Shown here in pieces: positions 51,790 through 59,493 of a stretch of 59,493 bases of DNA. Under the pieces are notes generated by a model. It saw nothing but the letters and a program-made list of their open reading frames with translations, was not told where the DNA came from and ran no database searches. The number at the start of each line of letters is the position of its first letter. Position 1 is the first letter of the stretch. The DNA lies in assembly GCA_947174885.1 (NCBI GenBank), contig CAMWKO010000017.1:1-59493 (forward strand). Reading direction: 5' to 3'. Made by a program: the position numbers and the translations under genes. The stretch is from an uncultured Clostridia bacterium (lineage in GTDB: Bacteria; Bacillota; Clostridia; Lachnospirales; Lachnospiraceae).

Positions 51790-52620
51790 ATGGCGAGAAA
51801 ACAGAAAGCACCGGAGGCGGGTGGAGGTTCACCGGCATGGATGGCAACCTTTAGTGATTTGATGAACTTACTGTTATGTTTCTTCGTATTACTTTTCTCA
51901 ATGTCTACTATTGATGCTGAGAAATTTGCTGAAGTAGTTGCATCCCTGCAATCTAGTTTTAGTATATTTGATGGTGGGTCTTCATCTATTACGGATGGAA
52001 ATCTTATATCAAGTGGTGTCAGTCAGCTGAACCAGCTAAACGATTATTACAATAATATGGGATTAAATCAAGATGAAAACGAGGAGTTAAATCAAGAATC
52101 CATAAAAAAATACGAAGAATACATGGAAGGACAGATGATAGACAAATCTGAAGAAATAGCTGATAAGCTTGGTGAACAGCTGGATAGCAGCGGTATTAAT
52201 TCAAATGGAGAAATAGATATAGATATTACAGCACAATATGTCCTAATGACTTTGAATGGAGCGTTGCTCTTCAATTCAGGAAGTGCAGATATTAAAGCAG
52301 ATGCTGATGAATTTATGGATAAACTTGGAGAGGTACTAAAATCCTATGACGGATACAATATCCAAATCGTAGGACATACAGATACTGTTCCAATGGCAAA
52401 CAACTCTGAATTTGCAGATAACTGGGAATTATCACAGGGAAGAGCATATACGGTTCTTAAATATCTTATAGATGAAAAGGGAATGGATGCTGAAACCATG
52501 AGTTGTATGGGTCGTGGCGAATACGAACCGATAGCATCAAATGAAACAGCAGAGGGAAGAGCAAGAAATCGTAGAGTTGAAATTAGAATATATAACGAAT
52601 TAAGTAGTGAAATTAAATAA
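51790..52620 (+). CDS. motB: Flagellar stator protein MotB
   Basis: 276 aa. AWMATFSDLMNLLLCFFVLLFSMSTIDAEKF (about 16-46, in part) is the plug and membrane helix; Asp23 in FSDLMNLL is the ion-binding residue. The C-terminal OmpA-like peptidoglycan-binding domain has LLFNSGSADIKADADEF, IVGHTDTVPMANNSEFADNWELSQGRA and GRGEYEPIASNETAEGRARNRRVEI (about 158-270). It anchors the stator to the wall. It starts 2 nt after motA. Confidence 0.96.
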   Translation: MARKQKAPEAGGGSPAWMATFSDLMNLLLCFFVLLFSMSTIDAEKFAEVVASLQSSFSIFDGGSSSITDGNLISSGVSQLNQLNDYYNNMGLNQDENEELNQESIKKYEEYMEGQMIDKSEEIADKLGEQLDSSGINSNGEIDIDITAQYVLMTLNGALLFNSGSADIKADADEFMDKLGEVLKSYDGYNIQIVGHTDTVPMANNSEFADNWELSQGRAYTVLKYLIDEKGMDAETMSCMGRGEYEPIASNETAEGRARNRRVEIRIYNELSSEIK

Positions 52621-52634
52621 CTACGGAGGCAGAA

Positions 52635-53147
52635 ATGAAAAAAGGCTTAATAAATATTATTATTTTAATATTACTTATTACTAATATTGTGTTATCGGCA
52701 ATTATTGTTTTTGCCGTTGTGCCGGCTATGAATGGTACAACTAATTTGGTGAAAAAAGTTGCAGAAGCAATTGATTTGGAAAAAGAGGGAAAGGAAGATT
52801 CGCGAGGCGACCTTACTATCGATGACATAGATACTTTTGCTTTTTCCGATAAGATACTTGTAAATTTGAAGACAGGAGAAGACGGAAAGAGTCATTACGC
52901 ATCATTTAATCTTACGATTACACTTAATAAGAGTGACGAATCATATGAAAAGTATGCAGAAACACTTAAAAATAGCGAAGATTTGATGAAATCTAAAATT
53001 GACAATATTGTATCAAAATATACAAAATATGAAGTTGAAAATAATAAACAGGCTATACTTGATGAAATAGTTGCAGAGCTACGGACATTGTTTAATGACA
53101 CAACATTTATATATAGTGCCGGATTTAGTGATTTTGTAACTCAGTAA
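52635..53147 (+). CDS. fliL: Flagellar basal body-associated protein FliL
   Basis: 170 aa. One membrane helix at about 6-29 (IIILILLITNIVLSAIIVFAVVP) is followed by the periplasmic FliL domain, with ILVNLKTGEDGKSHYASFNLTITLNKSDE and the late EVENNKQAILDEIVAELRTLFND (in part). FliL surrounds the stator and affects torque. ACGGAGGC precedes the ATG. It lies 14 nt after motB. Confidence 0.88.
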   Translation: MKKGLINIIILILLITNIVLSAIIVFAVVPAMNGTTNLVKKVAEAIDLEKEGKEDSRGDLTIDDIDTFAFSDKILVNLKTGEDGKSHYASFNLTITLNKSDESYEKYAETLKNSEDLMKSKIDNIVSKYTKYEVENNKQAILDEIVAELRTLFNDTTFIYSAGFSDFVTQ

Positions 53148-53178
53148 GATTAACGAATTCCTAAGGGAGGTGAGAATT

Positions 53179-54159
53179 TTGGGCGAGGTACTTTCACAAA
53201 GTGAAATAGATAATCTATTAAAGGCGCTTAGTACCGGTGAATTAGATGTAGAGGATTACAAAGATAAAGATGAAAAACAGGTAAAGGTTTATGATTTTGC
53301 CAGACCTTCAAAATTCTCTAAGGAGCATTTAAGAACACTGGAAATTATATTTGAACATTATGGAAGATTATTGTATACTAATCTTCCGGCATACCTCAGA
53401 AAGAATGTCCAGGTTGAGGTGGTAAATTCAGAAGCGGTTGCATATTCTGAATTTTCAAATGCCTTATCAAATCCGGCATTACTTAGTATTGTTGATTTTG
53501 AACCATTAAAAGGAAATATAGTTATTGAGTTGGCAACAAACCTAGGATATGCTATAATAGATAGACTGCTGGGTGGAGAGGGAGATGCTATAGAAAGAAA
53601 AAGGGAATTTTCAGAGATAGAAACAATTTTAATAGAAAGAATTATGACAATATGTGTAGAGTTGTTACGCGAGCCATGGCAGAATGTTGTGGCTATAAAG
53701 CCAAGACTCATACGTATTGAAAAAAATCCACAGTTTGCGCAAATTATATCTCCACAGGAGATGATTGCAATTGTAACATTAAGTATAAGAATTGGTGAAG
53801 TGGAAGGACTTATGAATATCTGTCTTCCTTATATTTGTTTAGAGGAAGTTATGGATAAATTAAATACAAAGTACTGGTTCTCTACTATGAAAGAAAAGGA
53901 TGAAAATACATATGAAGATATTATTGAAAACCTTATTTCAAAAGCAAATATACCACTTAGAGCTATTTTAGGAGAAAGCACAATATCAGTTAATGATTTT
54001 GTTAATCTTCAAAAAGGTGATATTATCAGGCTTAATTCTCAAGTAGGTCAAGAACTAGATGTATTCGTAGGAAATATAAAGAAGTTTAAAGTATTACCGG
54101 GAACTTCAAACAATAACTACGCAGTACGAGTAACGTCAATCATTAGGGAGGAAGACTAG
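53179..54159 (+). CDS. fliM: Flagellar motor switch protein FliM
   Basis: 326 aa. The N-terminal peptide GEVLSQSEIDNLLKALSTG (about 2-20) is the CheY-P docking motif. DFARPSKFSKEHLRTLEIIFEHYGRLLYTNLPAYLRK (about 38-75, in part) starts the CheC-like middle domain, and the C-terminal SpoA domain has LGESTISVNDFVNLQKGDIIRLNSQVGQELDVFVGNIKKFK (about 265-305). The start is a TTG at 53179, 8 nt after GGGAGG; the GTG at 53170 is in the ribosome site itself. It is adjacent to fliY (stop TAG overlaps the spacer by none; ATG follows directly). Confidence 0.95.
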   Translation: MGEVLSQSEIDNLLKALSTGELDVEDYKDKDEKQVKVYDFARPSKFSKEHLRTLEIIFEHYGRLLYTNLPAYLRKNVQVEVVNSEAVAYSEFSNALSNPALLSIVDFEPLKGNIVIELATNLGYAIIDRLLGGEGDAIERKREFSEIETILIERIMTICVELLREPWQNVVAIKPRLIRIEKNPQFAQIISPQEMIAIVTLSIRIGEVEGLMNICLPYICLEEVMDKLNTKYWFSTMKEKDENTYEDIIENLISKANIPLRAILGESTISVNDFVNLQKGDIIRLNSQVGQELDVFVGNIKKFKVLPGTSNNNYAVRVTSIIREED

Positions 54160-55413
54160 ATGGATGGAATGCTATCGCAAGATGAAATTAATGCATTATT
54201 AAATGGTATGGACACAGAAGACAGTTCGGAAAGTAATGATTCCAAAGAGGTAACCGTCGAATATTTGTCAGCCATGGAAAAAGACACGATGGGTGAAATT
54301 TCAAATATTAGCATGGGTACAGCAGCAACAACATTGTCTTCGCTTGTTAATCAAAAAGTCGATATTACGACACCTTCAGTTAATTTTTCAAACTGGAATG
54401 ATTTGGTATCATCATATGATAGACCATGTGTATTTTTACAGATTTCCTATAAAGAAGGCTTAAATGGAAATAATATGCTTATTCTTAGGGAAAATGATGT
54501 TAAGATAATTGCAGATTTAATGATGGGCGGTGATGGCACAAATACGGATGGAGAGCTTGGAGAATTACATCTAAGCGCTATAGCAGAGGCAATGAACCAG
54601 ATGATGGGTTCAGCTTCTACATCATTGTCTTCAATGTTAGGTACAAAAATTGATATTAGTCCACCAATAGCTGATTTAGTAGATTTAAATGAAGTTATGG
54701 ACGTTGATGAAGTTTCGGATTTCTTCAAAGAAGATTTCGTAAAAATTTCATTCAGAATGACTATCGGCGATTTAGTTGATAGTGAAATAATGCAGTTATT
54801 CCCTATAGAGTTTTGTAAAACTCTATGTAATAAATTTGGTGTCGGAGACGAGTCAGCAGCTAGTGAACCAGCACCAGCACCTGTGCAAGAAGCACCACAG
54901 CCGCAGCAAATACAGCAGCCACAACAACCACAGCAGCCTATGGATCAGCAGCCACAGGGAATGCCAAATGGTTATGGTCAACCTATGCAGGGAATGCCAA
55001 ACGGTTATGGAATGCCACAGGGACAGGGAATGCCAAATATGGGAATGCCAAATGGTTATGGTCAGCCTATGCAGGGAATGCCGGCATATGGTATGCCTTA
55101 TGGAATGCCTATGCAGGAGGTTAATGTCCAACCGGTACAATTTCAGGCATTTTCACCTGACTTAGTGGCTGTAAACCAAAGGGAAAACATAAATCTTATT
55201 ATGGATGTTCCTTTAGAGGTTACAGTAGAATTAGGTCATACAACAAAGTCAATTCAAGATATTCTTGAATTCTCACCAGGCACTATTATAGAGCTAAACA
55301 AAATCGCCGGAGAGCCTATAGATGTTCTCGTAAACGGAAAATATGTAGCCAAAGGCGAGGTAGTAGTTATTGAAGAAAGTTTTGGTGTAAGAGTAACAGA
55401 AATTATCAAATAA
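54160..55413 (+). CDS. fliY: Flagellar motor switch phosphatase FliY (FliN-type)
   Basis: 417 aa. It has an N-terminal CheY-binding peptide MLSQDEINALLNGMD, a CheC-like domain (about 25-225) with two active-site pairs E-x-x-N (EISNISMG near 46; EAMNQMMGS near 146), a Pro/Gln/Met-rich linker (about 230-323) of MPNGYGQPMQG repeats, and a C-terminal SpoA/FliN domain (LDVPLEVTVELGHTTKSIQDILEFSPGTIIELNKIAGEPIDVLVNGKYVAKGEVVVIEESFGVRVTEI, in part, about 350-417). It dephosphorylates CheY-P and forms the switch C-ring, as in Bacillus and Thermotoga. The linker is much longer and more repetitive than the usual one. Confidence 0.93.
   Translation: MDGMLSQDEINALLNGMDTEDSSESNDSKEVTVEYLSAMEKDTMGEISNISMGTAATTLSSLVNQKVDITTPSVNFSNWNDLVSSYDRPCVFLQISYKEGLNGNNMLILRENDVKIIADLMMGGDGTNTDGELGELHLSAIAEAMNQMMGSASTSLSSMLGTKIDISPPIADLVDLNEVMDVDEVSDFFKEDFVKISFRMTIGDLVDSEIMQLFPIEFCKTLCNKFGVGDESAASEPAPAPVQEAPQPQQIQQPQQPQQPMDQQPQGMPNGYGQPMQGMPNGYGMPQGQGMPNMGMPNGYGQPMQGMPAYGMPYGMPMQEVNVQPVQFQAFSPDLVAVNQRENINLIMDVPLEVTVELGHTTKSIQDILEFSPGTIIELNKIAGEPIDVLVNGKYVAKGEVVVIEESFGVRVTEIIK
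54955..55110 (+). repeat. Short direct repeats in the fliY linker
   Basis: Near-perfect copies of GGAATGCCAAATGGTTATGG followed by TCAACCTATGCA occur several times, encoding MPNGYGQPMQG units. The antisense ORF here (54853-55140) is a shadow of the repeats. Confidence 0.8.
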
Positions 55414-55436
55414 TTTTAATCAGGAGAGAAGAAGCT

Positions 55437-55799
55437 ATGGCAAAAAATATTTTAATTTGTGATGATGCAGCTTTCATGCGCATGATGATTAAGGATATTT
55501 TAACTAAAAATGGATATAACGTAGCAGGCGAAGCGGAAAATGGCAAGGTTGCAGTTGAAAAATATGCAGAGGTTAAGCCTGATTTAGTAATGATGGATAT
55601 TACAATGCCGGAAATGGATGGTATTCAGGCACTTAAGAAGATTAAAGAAAGTGACCCGGGAGCAACTGTTATCATGTGTTCGGCAATGGGTCAGCAGGCT
55701 ATGGTTATTGAATCTATTCAGTCAGGAGCAAAAGACTTTATAGTAAAGCCTTTCCAGGCAGATAGAGTTTTGGAAGCTGTTAAAAAAGCGGTAGGCTAA
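55437..55799 (+). CDS. cheY: Chemotaxis response regulator CheY
   Basis: 120 aa receiver domain without an output domain. NILICDDAAFMRMMIKDIL (4-22) has the acidic pair near residues 9-10, DLVMMDITMPEMDG holds the phospho-acceptor Asp54, MCSAMGQ (about 80) the Thr/Ser position, and DFIVKPF the conserved Lys near 102. It binds FliM and FliY when phosphorylated by CheA, which is not in the window. AGGAGAG precedes ATG 55437. It is between fliY and fliO, as in Bacillus. Confidence 0.95.
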   Translation: MAKNILICDDAAFMRMMIKDILTKNGYNVAGEAENGKVAVEKYAEVKPDLVMMDITMPEMDGIQALKKIKESDPGATVIMCSAMGQQAMVIESIQSGAKDFIVKPFQADRVLEAVKKAVG

Positions 55800-55800
55800 T

Positions 55801-56169
55801 ATGAGCATACTTGCATCAACGGGTTTGGATGGTGTACTTAGATTTATTGCATTATTAGTAGTATTTGCAATAGTACTGGGTGTTACATATTTTGTAACCA
55901 GATGGATAGGAAGCTTCCAAAAGGAAAAATATTCTAAGGGAAATATTAAAATTATCGAGGCAAAACAAATAGGCAATAATAAGTTTATTTATATTGCCAA
56001 AATAGGAAATGATTATTTTGCATTATCATCAGGAAAAGAAAATTTATCTCTTATAGGAAAAATAGATGAAGAAGGTATTACTTTTCCTGATGATTCTAAT
56101 GATGTAGTATATCAACCATTTTCAAGTGTTTTTGAAAAAGTAAGAAACTTGAAGAAACCAAAAGAGTAG
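55801..56169 (+). CDS. fliO: Flagellar biosynthetic protein FliO (FliZ)
   Basis: 122 aa. One membrane helix at about 12-37 (VLRFIALLVVFAIVLGVTYFVTRWIG, in part), then a cytoplasmic strand-rich domain (IKIIEAKQIGNNKFIYIAKIGNDYFALSSGKENLSLIGKID). FliO helps FliP assemble. It begins 1 nt after cheY, with a weak ribosome site, and ends 9 nt before fliP. Confidence 0.88.
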   Translation: MSILASTGLDGVLRFIALLVVFAIVLGVTYFVTRWIGSFQKEKYSKGNIKIIEAKQIGNNKFIYIAKIGNDYFALSSGKENLSLIGKIDEEGITFPDDSNDVVYQPFSSVFEKVRNLKKPKE

Positions 56170-56178
56170 GGTATACAA

Positions 56179-57000
56179 ATGAAACAGAAATTATTTAAAC
56201 TAAATAAAATTATATGCCTACTGCTTGTTGTGATGTGTTTTATTATCATTAACAGTGAAAGTGTACAAGCTACAGAGGTACCTACTACTGGTGCAGGTAA
56301 TGAGCAGGAGACAATAGATACATCGGGAAGCAGCGAGTTATTTGGCTTTACAGTTTCAACGGATTCAGAGGGCATAAGCAGTGCATTGCAGATAGTATTG
56401 GTACTTACTGTATTGGCATTATGTCCTTCCATTCTGATAATGCTCACGTCGTTTACCAGAATAGTTATTGTAATGCATTTTACAAGAAGTGCGCTGGGTA
56501 CACAAAGTGCACCTCCCAATCAGATATTGATAGGTATTTCTTTGTTTTTGACAATCTTCATTATGTCACCTGTTTTTGGAAAAATATATGAAGAAGCATA
56601 TGTGCCGTTTAGCAATGAAGAAATATCGCAGGAAGAATTTTTTGATGCTGCTATATCGCCTATAAGAGAGTTTATGTTTAATCAGGTGGATGATACAGAC
56701 TTGGATTCAATTTGTCAGGTAGCAGGTATTACATCTGTCAGTACAAGAGATGATATACCGACTACAGTATTAATTCCGGCATTTATAATAAGTGAATTAA
56801 GAATTGCATTCTTTATCGGATTTATGATATATATCCCATTTCTGGTTATTGATATGCTTGTTTCGTCGGTACTTATGTCAATGGGTATGATGATGTTACC
56901 ACCGACTACTATTTCGATGCCATTTAAGATACTGTTATTTGTATTAGCAGATGGTTGGAATCTGATAATTGTAAACCTTGTTGAAACATTCAATATATAG
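56179..57000 (+). CDS. fliP: Flagellar export gate protein FliP
   Basis: 273 aa. A cleavable signal peptide ([22 protein letters not shown]; cut near VQA-TE, about residue 34) is followed by the FliP core: [55 protein letters not shown] (about 88-143, in part; note A in ALCPS), [71 protein letters not shown] (about 195-265). It forms the pore of the export gate with FliQ and FliR. Confidence 0.95.
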   Translation: [273 protein letters not shown]

Positions 57001-57080
57001 GATACTTGAAAGTTCATATTTTATCATTAAAACACATAAACTTCAAAGTAAAAATGTGAAGGAGCAAGATAGGAGGAAGC

Positions 57081-57347
57081 ATGACGGTAGAAGCAGTTTT
57101 AGACATTGCTAGTGAAGCACTTTGGACTATAATTATTACTTCAGCACCACTTATATTGTTGTCTCTCATAATAGGTCTTGTAGTTAGTATATTTCAGGCA
57201 GTTACTTCGATACAGGAGCAGACACTTACCTTTGTGCCTAAGCTACTGGCAATATTTATTGGACTTATGGTATTTGGATCATTTATTTTGAATACAATAA
57301 TTTCTTTTATGGAGACATTATGGAGTAGTTTTGGAGAATATATCTGA
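57081..57347 (+). CDS. fliQ: Flagellar export gate protein FliQ
   Basis: 88 aa, two membrane helices (about 15-37 and 55-78). The pattern ALWTIIITSAPLILLSLIIGLVVSIFQAVTSIQEQTLTFVPKLLAIFIGLMVFGSFIL (in part) is the family signature, with QAxTQIxEQTLxFIPK-like residues. AGGAGGAAGC precedes the ATG. Its stop overlaps the fliR start by one base (TGATG). Confidence 0.95.
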   Translation: MTVEAVLDIASEALWTIIITSAPLILLSLIIGLVVSIFQAVTSIQEQTLTFVPKLLAIFIGLMVFGSFILNTIISFMETLWSSFGEYI

Positions 57348-58126
57348 TGAATATAGATATTGGTATTTCGCAACTGAATTTGGAATATTTTTTGTTGATA
57401 TTGGTAAGAATTACTGCTTTCGTATATATTGCTCCATTTTATGGACAGACAAACGTGCCTCAACGAGTTAAATTGGGGCTTTCTGTGTTTTTAACGCTTA
57501 TAATTTTTAATTTGAATCCCGGTACAGTACCGGAATATGATTCAGTACTTGATTATGGGTCACTCGTTGTTCAGGAAACTATAGCAGGACTTTTAATAGG
57601 CTTTTCGGCATTTATCTGCAATACTATAATATTGTTTGCGGGACGGGTTATTGATACTGATATTGGTTTGTCTATGGCACAGGTATTTGATCCGTCTACA
57701 AATACGCAAAATACAATATCAGGTTCAATGTATCAATACTTTTTGTTGTTGCTTATGTTAGCTTCACATATGCACATATTTTTATTAAATGCTATTGTTG
57801 ATTCATTTAAAATAATACCTGTAGGAGGGTTTAATCCCCAGATAACGATGTACAATACTGTAATTGGATTTTTGAGGGATTATTTTATTATAGGATTTAG
57901 AATAGTACTTCCTATATTTGTAGTTATTTTACTTTTAAATTGTGCAATGGGTATAATGACAAAAATAGCAACTTCAATACATATGTTTTCTGTAGGAATA
58001 CAGATAAAAGTATTAGGAGGATTTTTGATATTATTTATGACAGTATCATTGCTGCCAAGTATTGCAAATTTTATATTTGAAAAAATGCAGGATATGGTTA
58101 TATCTATAATGCGTTCAATGAGTTAG
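57347..58126 (+). CDS. fliR: Flagellar export gate protein FliR
   Basis: 259 aa with about six membrane segments. Key segments are LVRITAFVYIAPFYGQTNVPQRVKLGLSVFLTLIIF (about 19-54, in part), ETIAGLLIGFSAFICNTIILFAGRVIDTDIGLSMAQVFDP (about 79-118) and NCAMGIMTKIATSIHMFSVGIQIKVLGGFLILFMTVSLLP. It starts inside the last codon of fliQ, so the two proteins are translated together. In some bacteria FliR is fused to FlhB; here they are separate, 66 nt plus a leader apart. Confidence 0.95.
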   Translation: MNIDIGISQLNLEYFLLILVRITAFVYIAPFYGQTNVPQRVKLGLSVFLTLIIFNLNPGTVPEYDSVLDYGSLVVQETIAGLLIGFSAFICNTIILFAGRVIDTDIGLSMAQVFDPSTNTQNTISGSMYQYFLLLLMLASHMHIFLLNAIVDSFKIIPVGGFNPQITMYNTVIGFLRDYFIIGFRIVLPIFVVILLLNCAMGIMTKIATSIHMFSVGIQIKVLGGFLILFMTVSLLPSIANFIFEKMQDMVISIMRSMS

Positions 58127-58212
58127 CGGTAATATGGGAGTATGCAACCATGTGTTATGATATAAGGATAATTACACAATATCTGATATAAATGGATAGA
58201 GGAATGTTTATT

Positions 58213-59385
58213 ATGAATAATAAATATTCTGTAGAAAGTAAATGTTCTACAGATGACAGCTATAGAATTTTTAAATTAAACCTACAGTTATTTGCAAAGG
58301 ATGGACCCGGTGGAGAAAAAACTGAACCTGCTACACAGAGAAAATTAGATGAAGCAAGAAAAGAGGGTCAGGTTGCAAAGAGTAAAGAAATTATCAATGC
58401 AGCATTCCTTGTTATTACATTTTATATGCTTCAGTTTACCATTGGAAATATTGGAAACAGTCTGATGGAGGTTTTTAATGGGATGTATTCTCTTATCCCC
58501 AATTATAAGGATAGGGAATCTATAACTATATCTACAGCTACAGCTGTATTTGAAGAAGCTATATGGAGTTTTTTGTCAATTATAGCCCCATTTTTAATTG
58601 TTTGCGTATTTATAGGATTTATAGGTAATGTCGTACAGGTAAAATGGAAACCTACTGCAAAACCCATAACCCCCAAATTTAATAAGATAAGTCCTTTATC
58701 AGGATTTAAACGTATTTTTTCCTTACAATCCATAGTAAATTTACTTAAATCAGTAGCTATTGTAATTATTTGTTTGTATATTGTATATACAGAGCTTATG
58801 GATAATTTTAACGGGATTCTAAATATATATGAAATATCTTTAGAAGCAGGTATAATTCTTTCGGGAGAGCTTGTATTTGGGGTAGCTGCGAAAATCAGTC
58901 TTTTATATCTTGTTGTTGGTATTGTTGATTTAATATATCAGAGAAGAAAATTCAATGAAGATATGAAGATGACAAAGCAGGAGGTAAAGGAAGAATATAA
59001 AAACACAGAGGGAGATCCAACTATAAAACAGCAACAGAGAAGACGTATGAGAGAGGCATCTCAGAGACGTATGATGCAGAAGCTTCCGGAAGCAGATGTG
59101 GTTATTACAAACCCAACACATTATGCGGTAGCAATAAAATATGATTTGGATATTGCAGATGCACCTGTGGTATTAGCTAAGGGAGAGGACTATCTGGCAA
59201 TGAAGATTAAAGAGGTTGCCAGAGAAAATGATATTGAAATTGTAGAAAATAAACCGCTTGCAAGAGCCATATACTCCAGTGTTGATGTTGGAGAAAAAAT
59301 TCCACAGGAGTTATATCAGGCAGTGGCAGAAGTTTTAGCTTATGTATACGGAGTAAAAAATAAGGACATACCGTTAAATAAATAA
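58213..59385 (+). CDS. flhB: Flagellar export gate/substrate-switch protein FlhB
   Basis: About 390 aa. The N-terminal stretch FKLNLQLFA is typical of Lachnospiraceae FlhB, then KTEPATQRKLDEARKEGQVAKSKEI starts the family domain (in part). Four membrane helices run about 68-230. The cytoplasmic tail has the autocleavage site NPTH at Asn300-His303 (VVITNPTHYAVAIKYD), needed to switch export from hook to filament. The start is uncertain: ATG 58213 is 10 nt after AGAGG; ATG 58204 and 58192 are in frame upstream. It is the last gene in the window; flhA would be expected next. Confidence 0.94.
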   Translation: MNNKYSVESKCSTDDSYRIFKLNLQLFAKDGPGGEKTEPATQRKLDEARKEGQVAKSKEIINAAFLVITFYMLQFTIGNIGNSLMEVFNGMYSLIPNYKDRESITISTATAVFEEAIWSFLSIIAPFLIVCVFIGFIGNVVQVKWKPTAKPITPKFNKISPLSGFKRIFSLQSIVNLLKSVAIVIICLYIVYTELMDNFNGILNIYEISLEAGIILSGELVFGVAAKISLLYLVVGIVDLIYQRRKFNEDMKMTKQEVKEEYKNTEGDPTIKQQQRRRMREASQRRMMQKLPEADVVITNPTHYAVAIKYDLDIADAPVVLAKGEDYLAMKIKEVARENDIEIVENKPLARAIYSSVDVGEKIPQELYQAVAEVLAYVYGVKNKDIPLNK

Positions 59386-59493
59386 ACCTAAAAAAAATAT
59401 AAAAAATATCAAGTAAATATATATATTGAGAAATATTTATGATAAAATAATTTGTCAGGATTTTAGTAATATATTTTGCAGAATCTAAAATTA
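59386..59493. other. Non-coding end of window
   Basis: 108 AT-rich bases after flhB. I see no terminator, clear promoter or start of the next gene. Confidence 0.6.

Noticed and set aside
54853-55140. 95-codon antisense ORF in fliY
   Set aside because: His/Leu-rich repeats are the reverse image of the fliY linker repeats.

Overview
The window is AT-rich and nearly every gene lies on the + strand. Its content points to a motile, spore-forming, low-GC Firmicute of the Lachnospiraceae type, close to the Lachnospira/Eubacterium/Roseburia group; the genus cannot be fixed from the sequence. The evidence is an uninterrupted sporulation sigma factor K, CodY, the IreB-RuvX-DUF1292 block, a TatD-linked radical SAM protein, a DUF5050 protein, an FlhB with the N-terminal LNLQLFA stretch, and a Bacillus/Clostridium-order flagellar operon. 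No rRNA, tRNA, CRISPR, prophage, transposase or complete mobile element was seen.

Layout. 1-388: three tandem 88-bp repeats, each with two palindromes and a tiny ORF, then another palindrome just after a probable promoter. 389-1810: cobalt-precorrin methyltransferase CbiE and a highly charged, disordered protein of unknown function behind a structured leader. 1965-10739: a Pr6Pr membrane protein, a GNAT acetyltransferase, a type IIA topoisomerase pair, FolC, FolP and a DUF5050 protein. 10882-13219: a FolB-FolK fusion on the - strand, divergent from pheA; the two promoters share a repeated sequence motif. 13414-23696: polyphosphate kinase, PHP phosphoesterase, lipase-like hydrolase, pyridoxamine kinase, TatD-linked radical SAM protein, Maf, PrmA, RsmE, cysteine desulfurase and ThiI.

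23821-33330: a small HPr-like protein without the catalytic histidine (- strand), MtaB, then a conserved run ireB-ruvX-DUF1292-fur-rnj-ylbF-mltG-like-trmR-trhP, followed by sigK and an AEC transporter. 33419-38932: yifB(comM)-dprA-topA-codY, a classical Firmicute arrangement.

39108-59385: the large fla/che operon flgB-flgC-fliE-fliF-fliG-fliH-fliI-fliJ-motE-like-fliK-flgD-TIGR02530-flgE, then a terminator and new promoter, then motA-motB-fliL-fliM-fliY-cheY-fliO-fliP-fliQ-fliR-flhB. These genes build the rod base, MS ring, export ATPase complex, hook, stator, switch and export gate. The operon probably continues beyond the window (flhA, flhF and others), but that is not visible.

The most unusual features are the 88-bp double-palindrome/mini-ORF repeats, the motif shared by the divergent folBK/pheA promoters, the Crh-like HPr, the disordered RG/RD-rich protein with its leader, and the empty flbD slot (terminator plus promoter) between flgE and motA. 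Most other genes are ordinary core genes.
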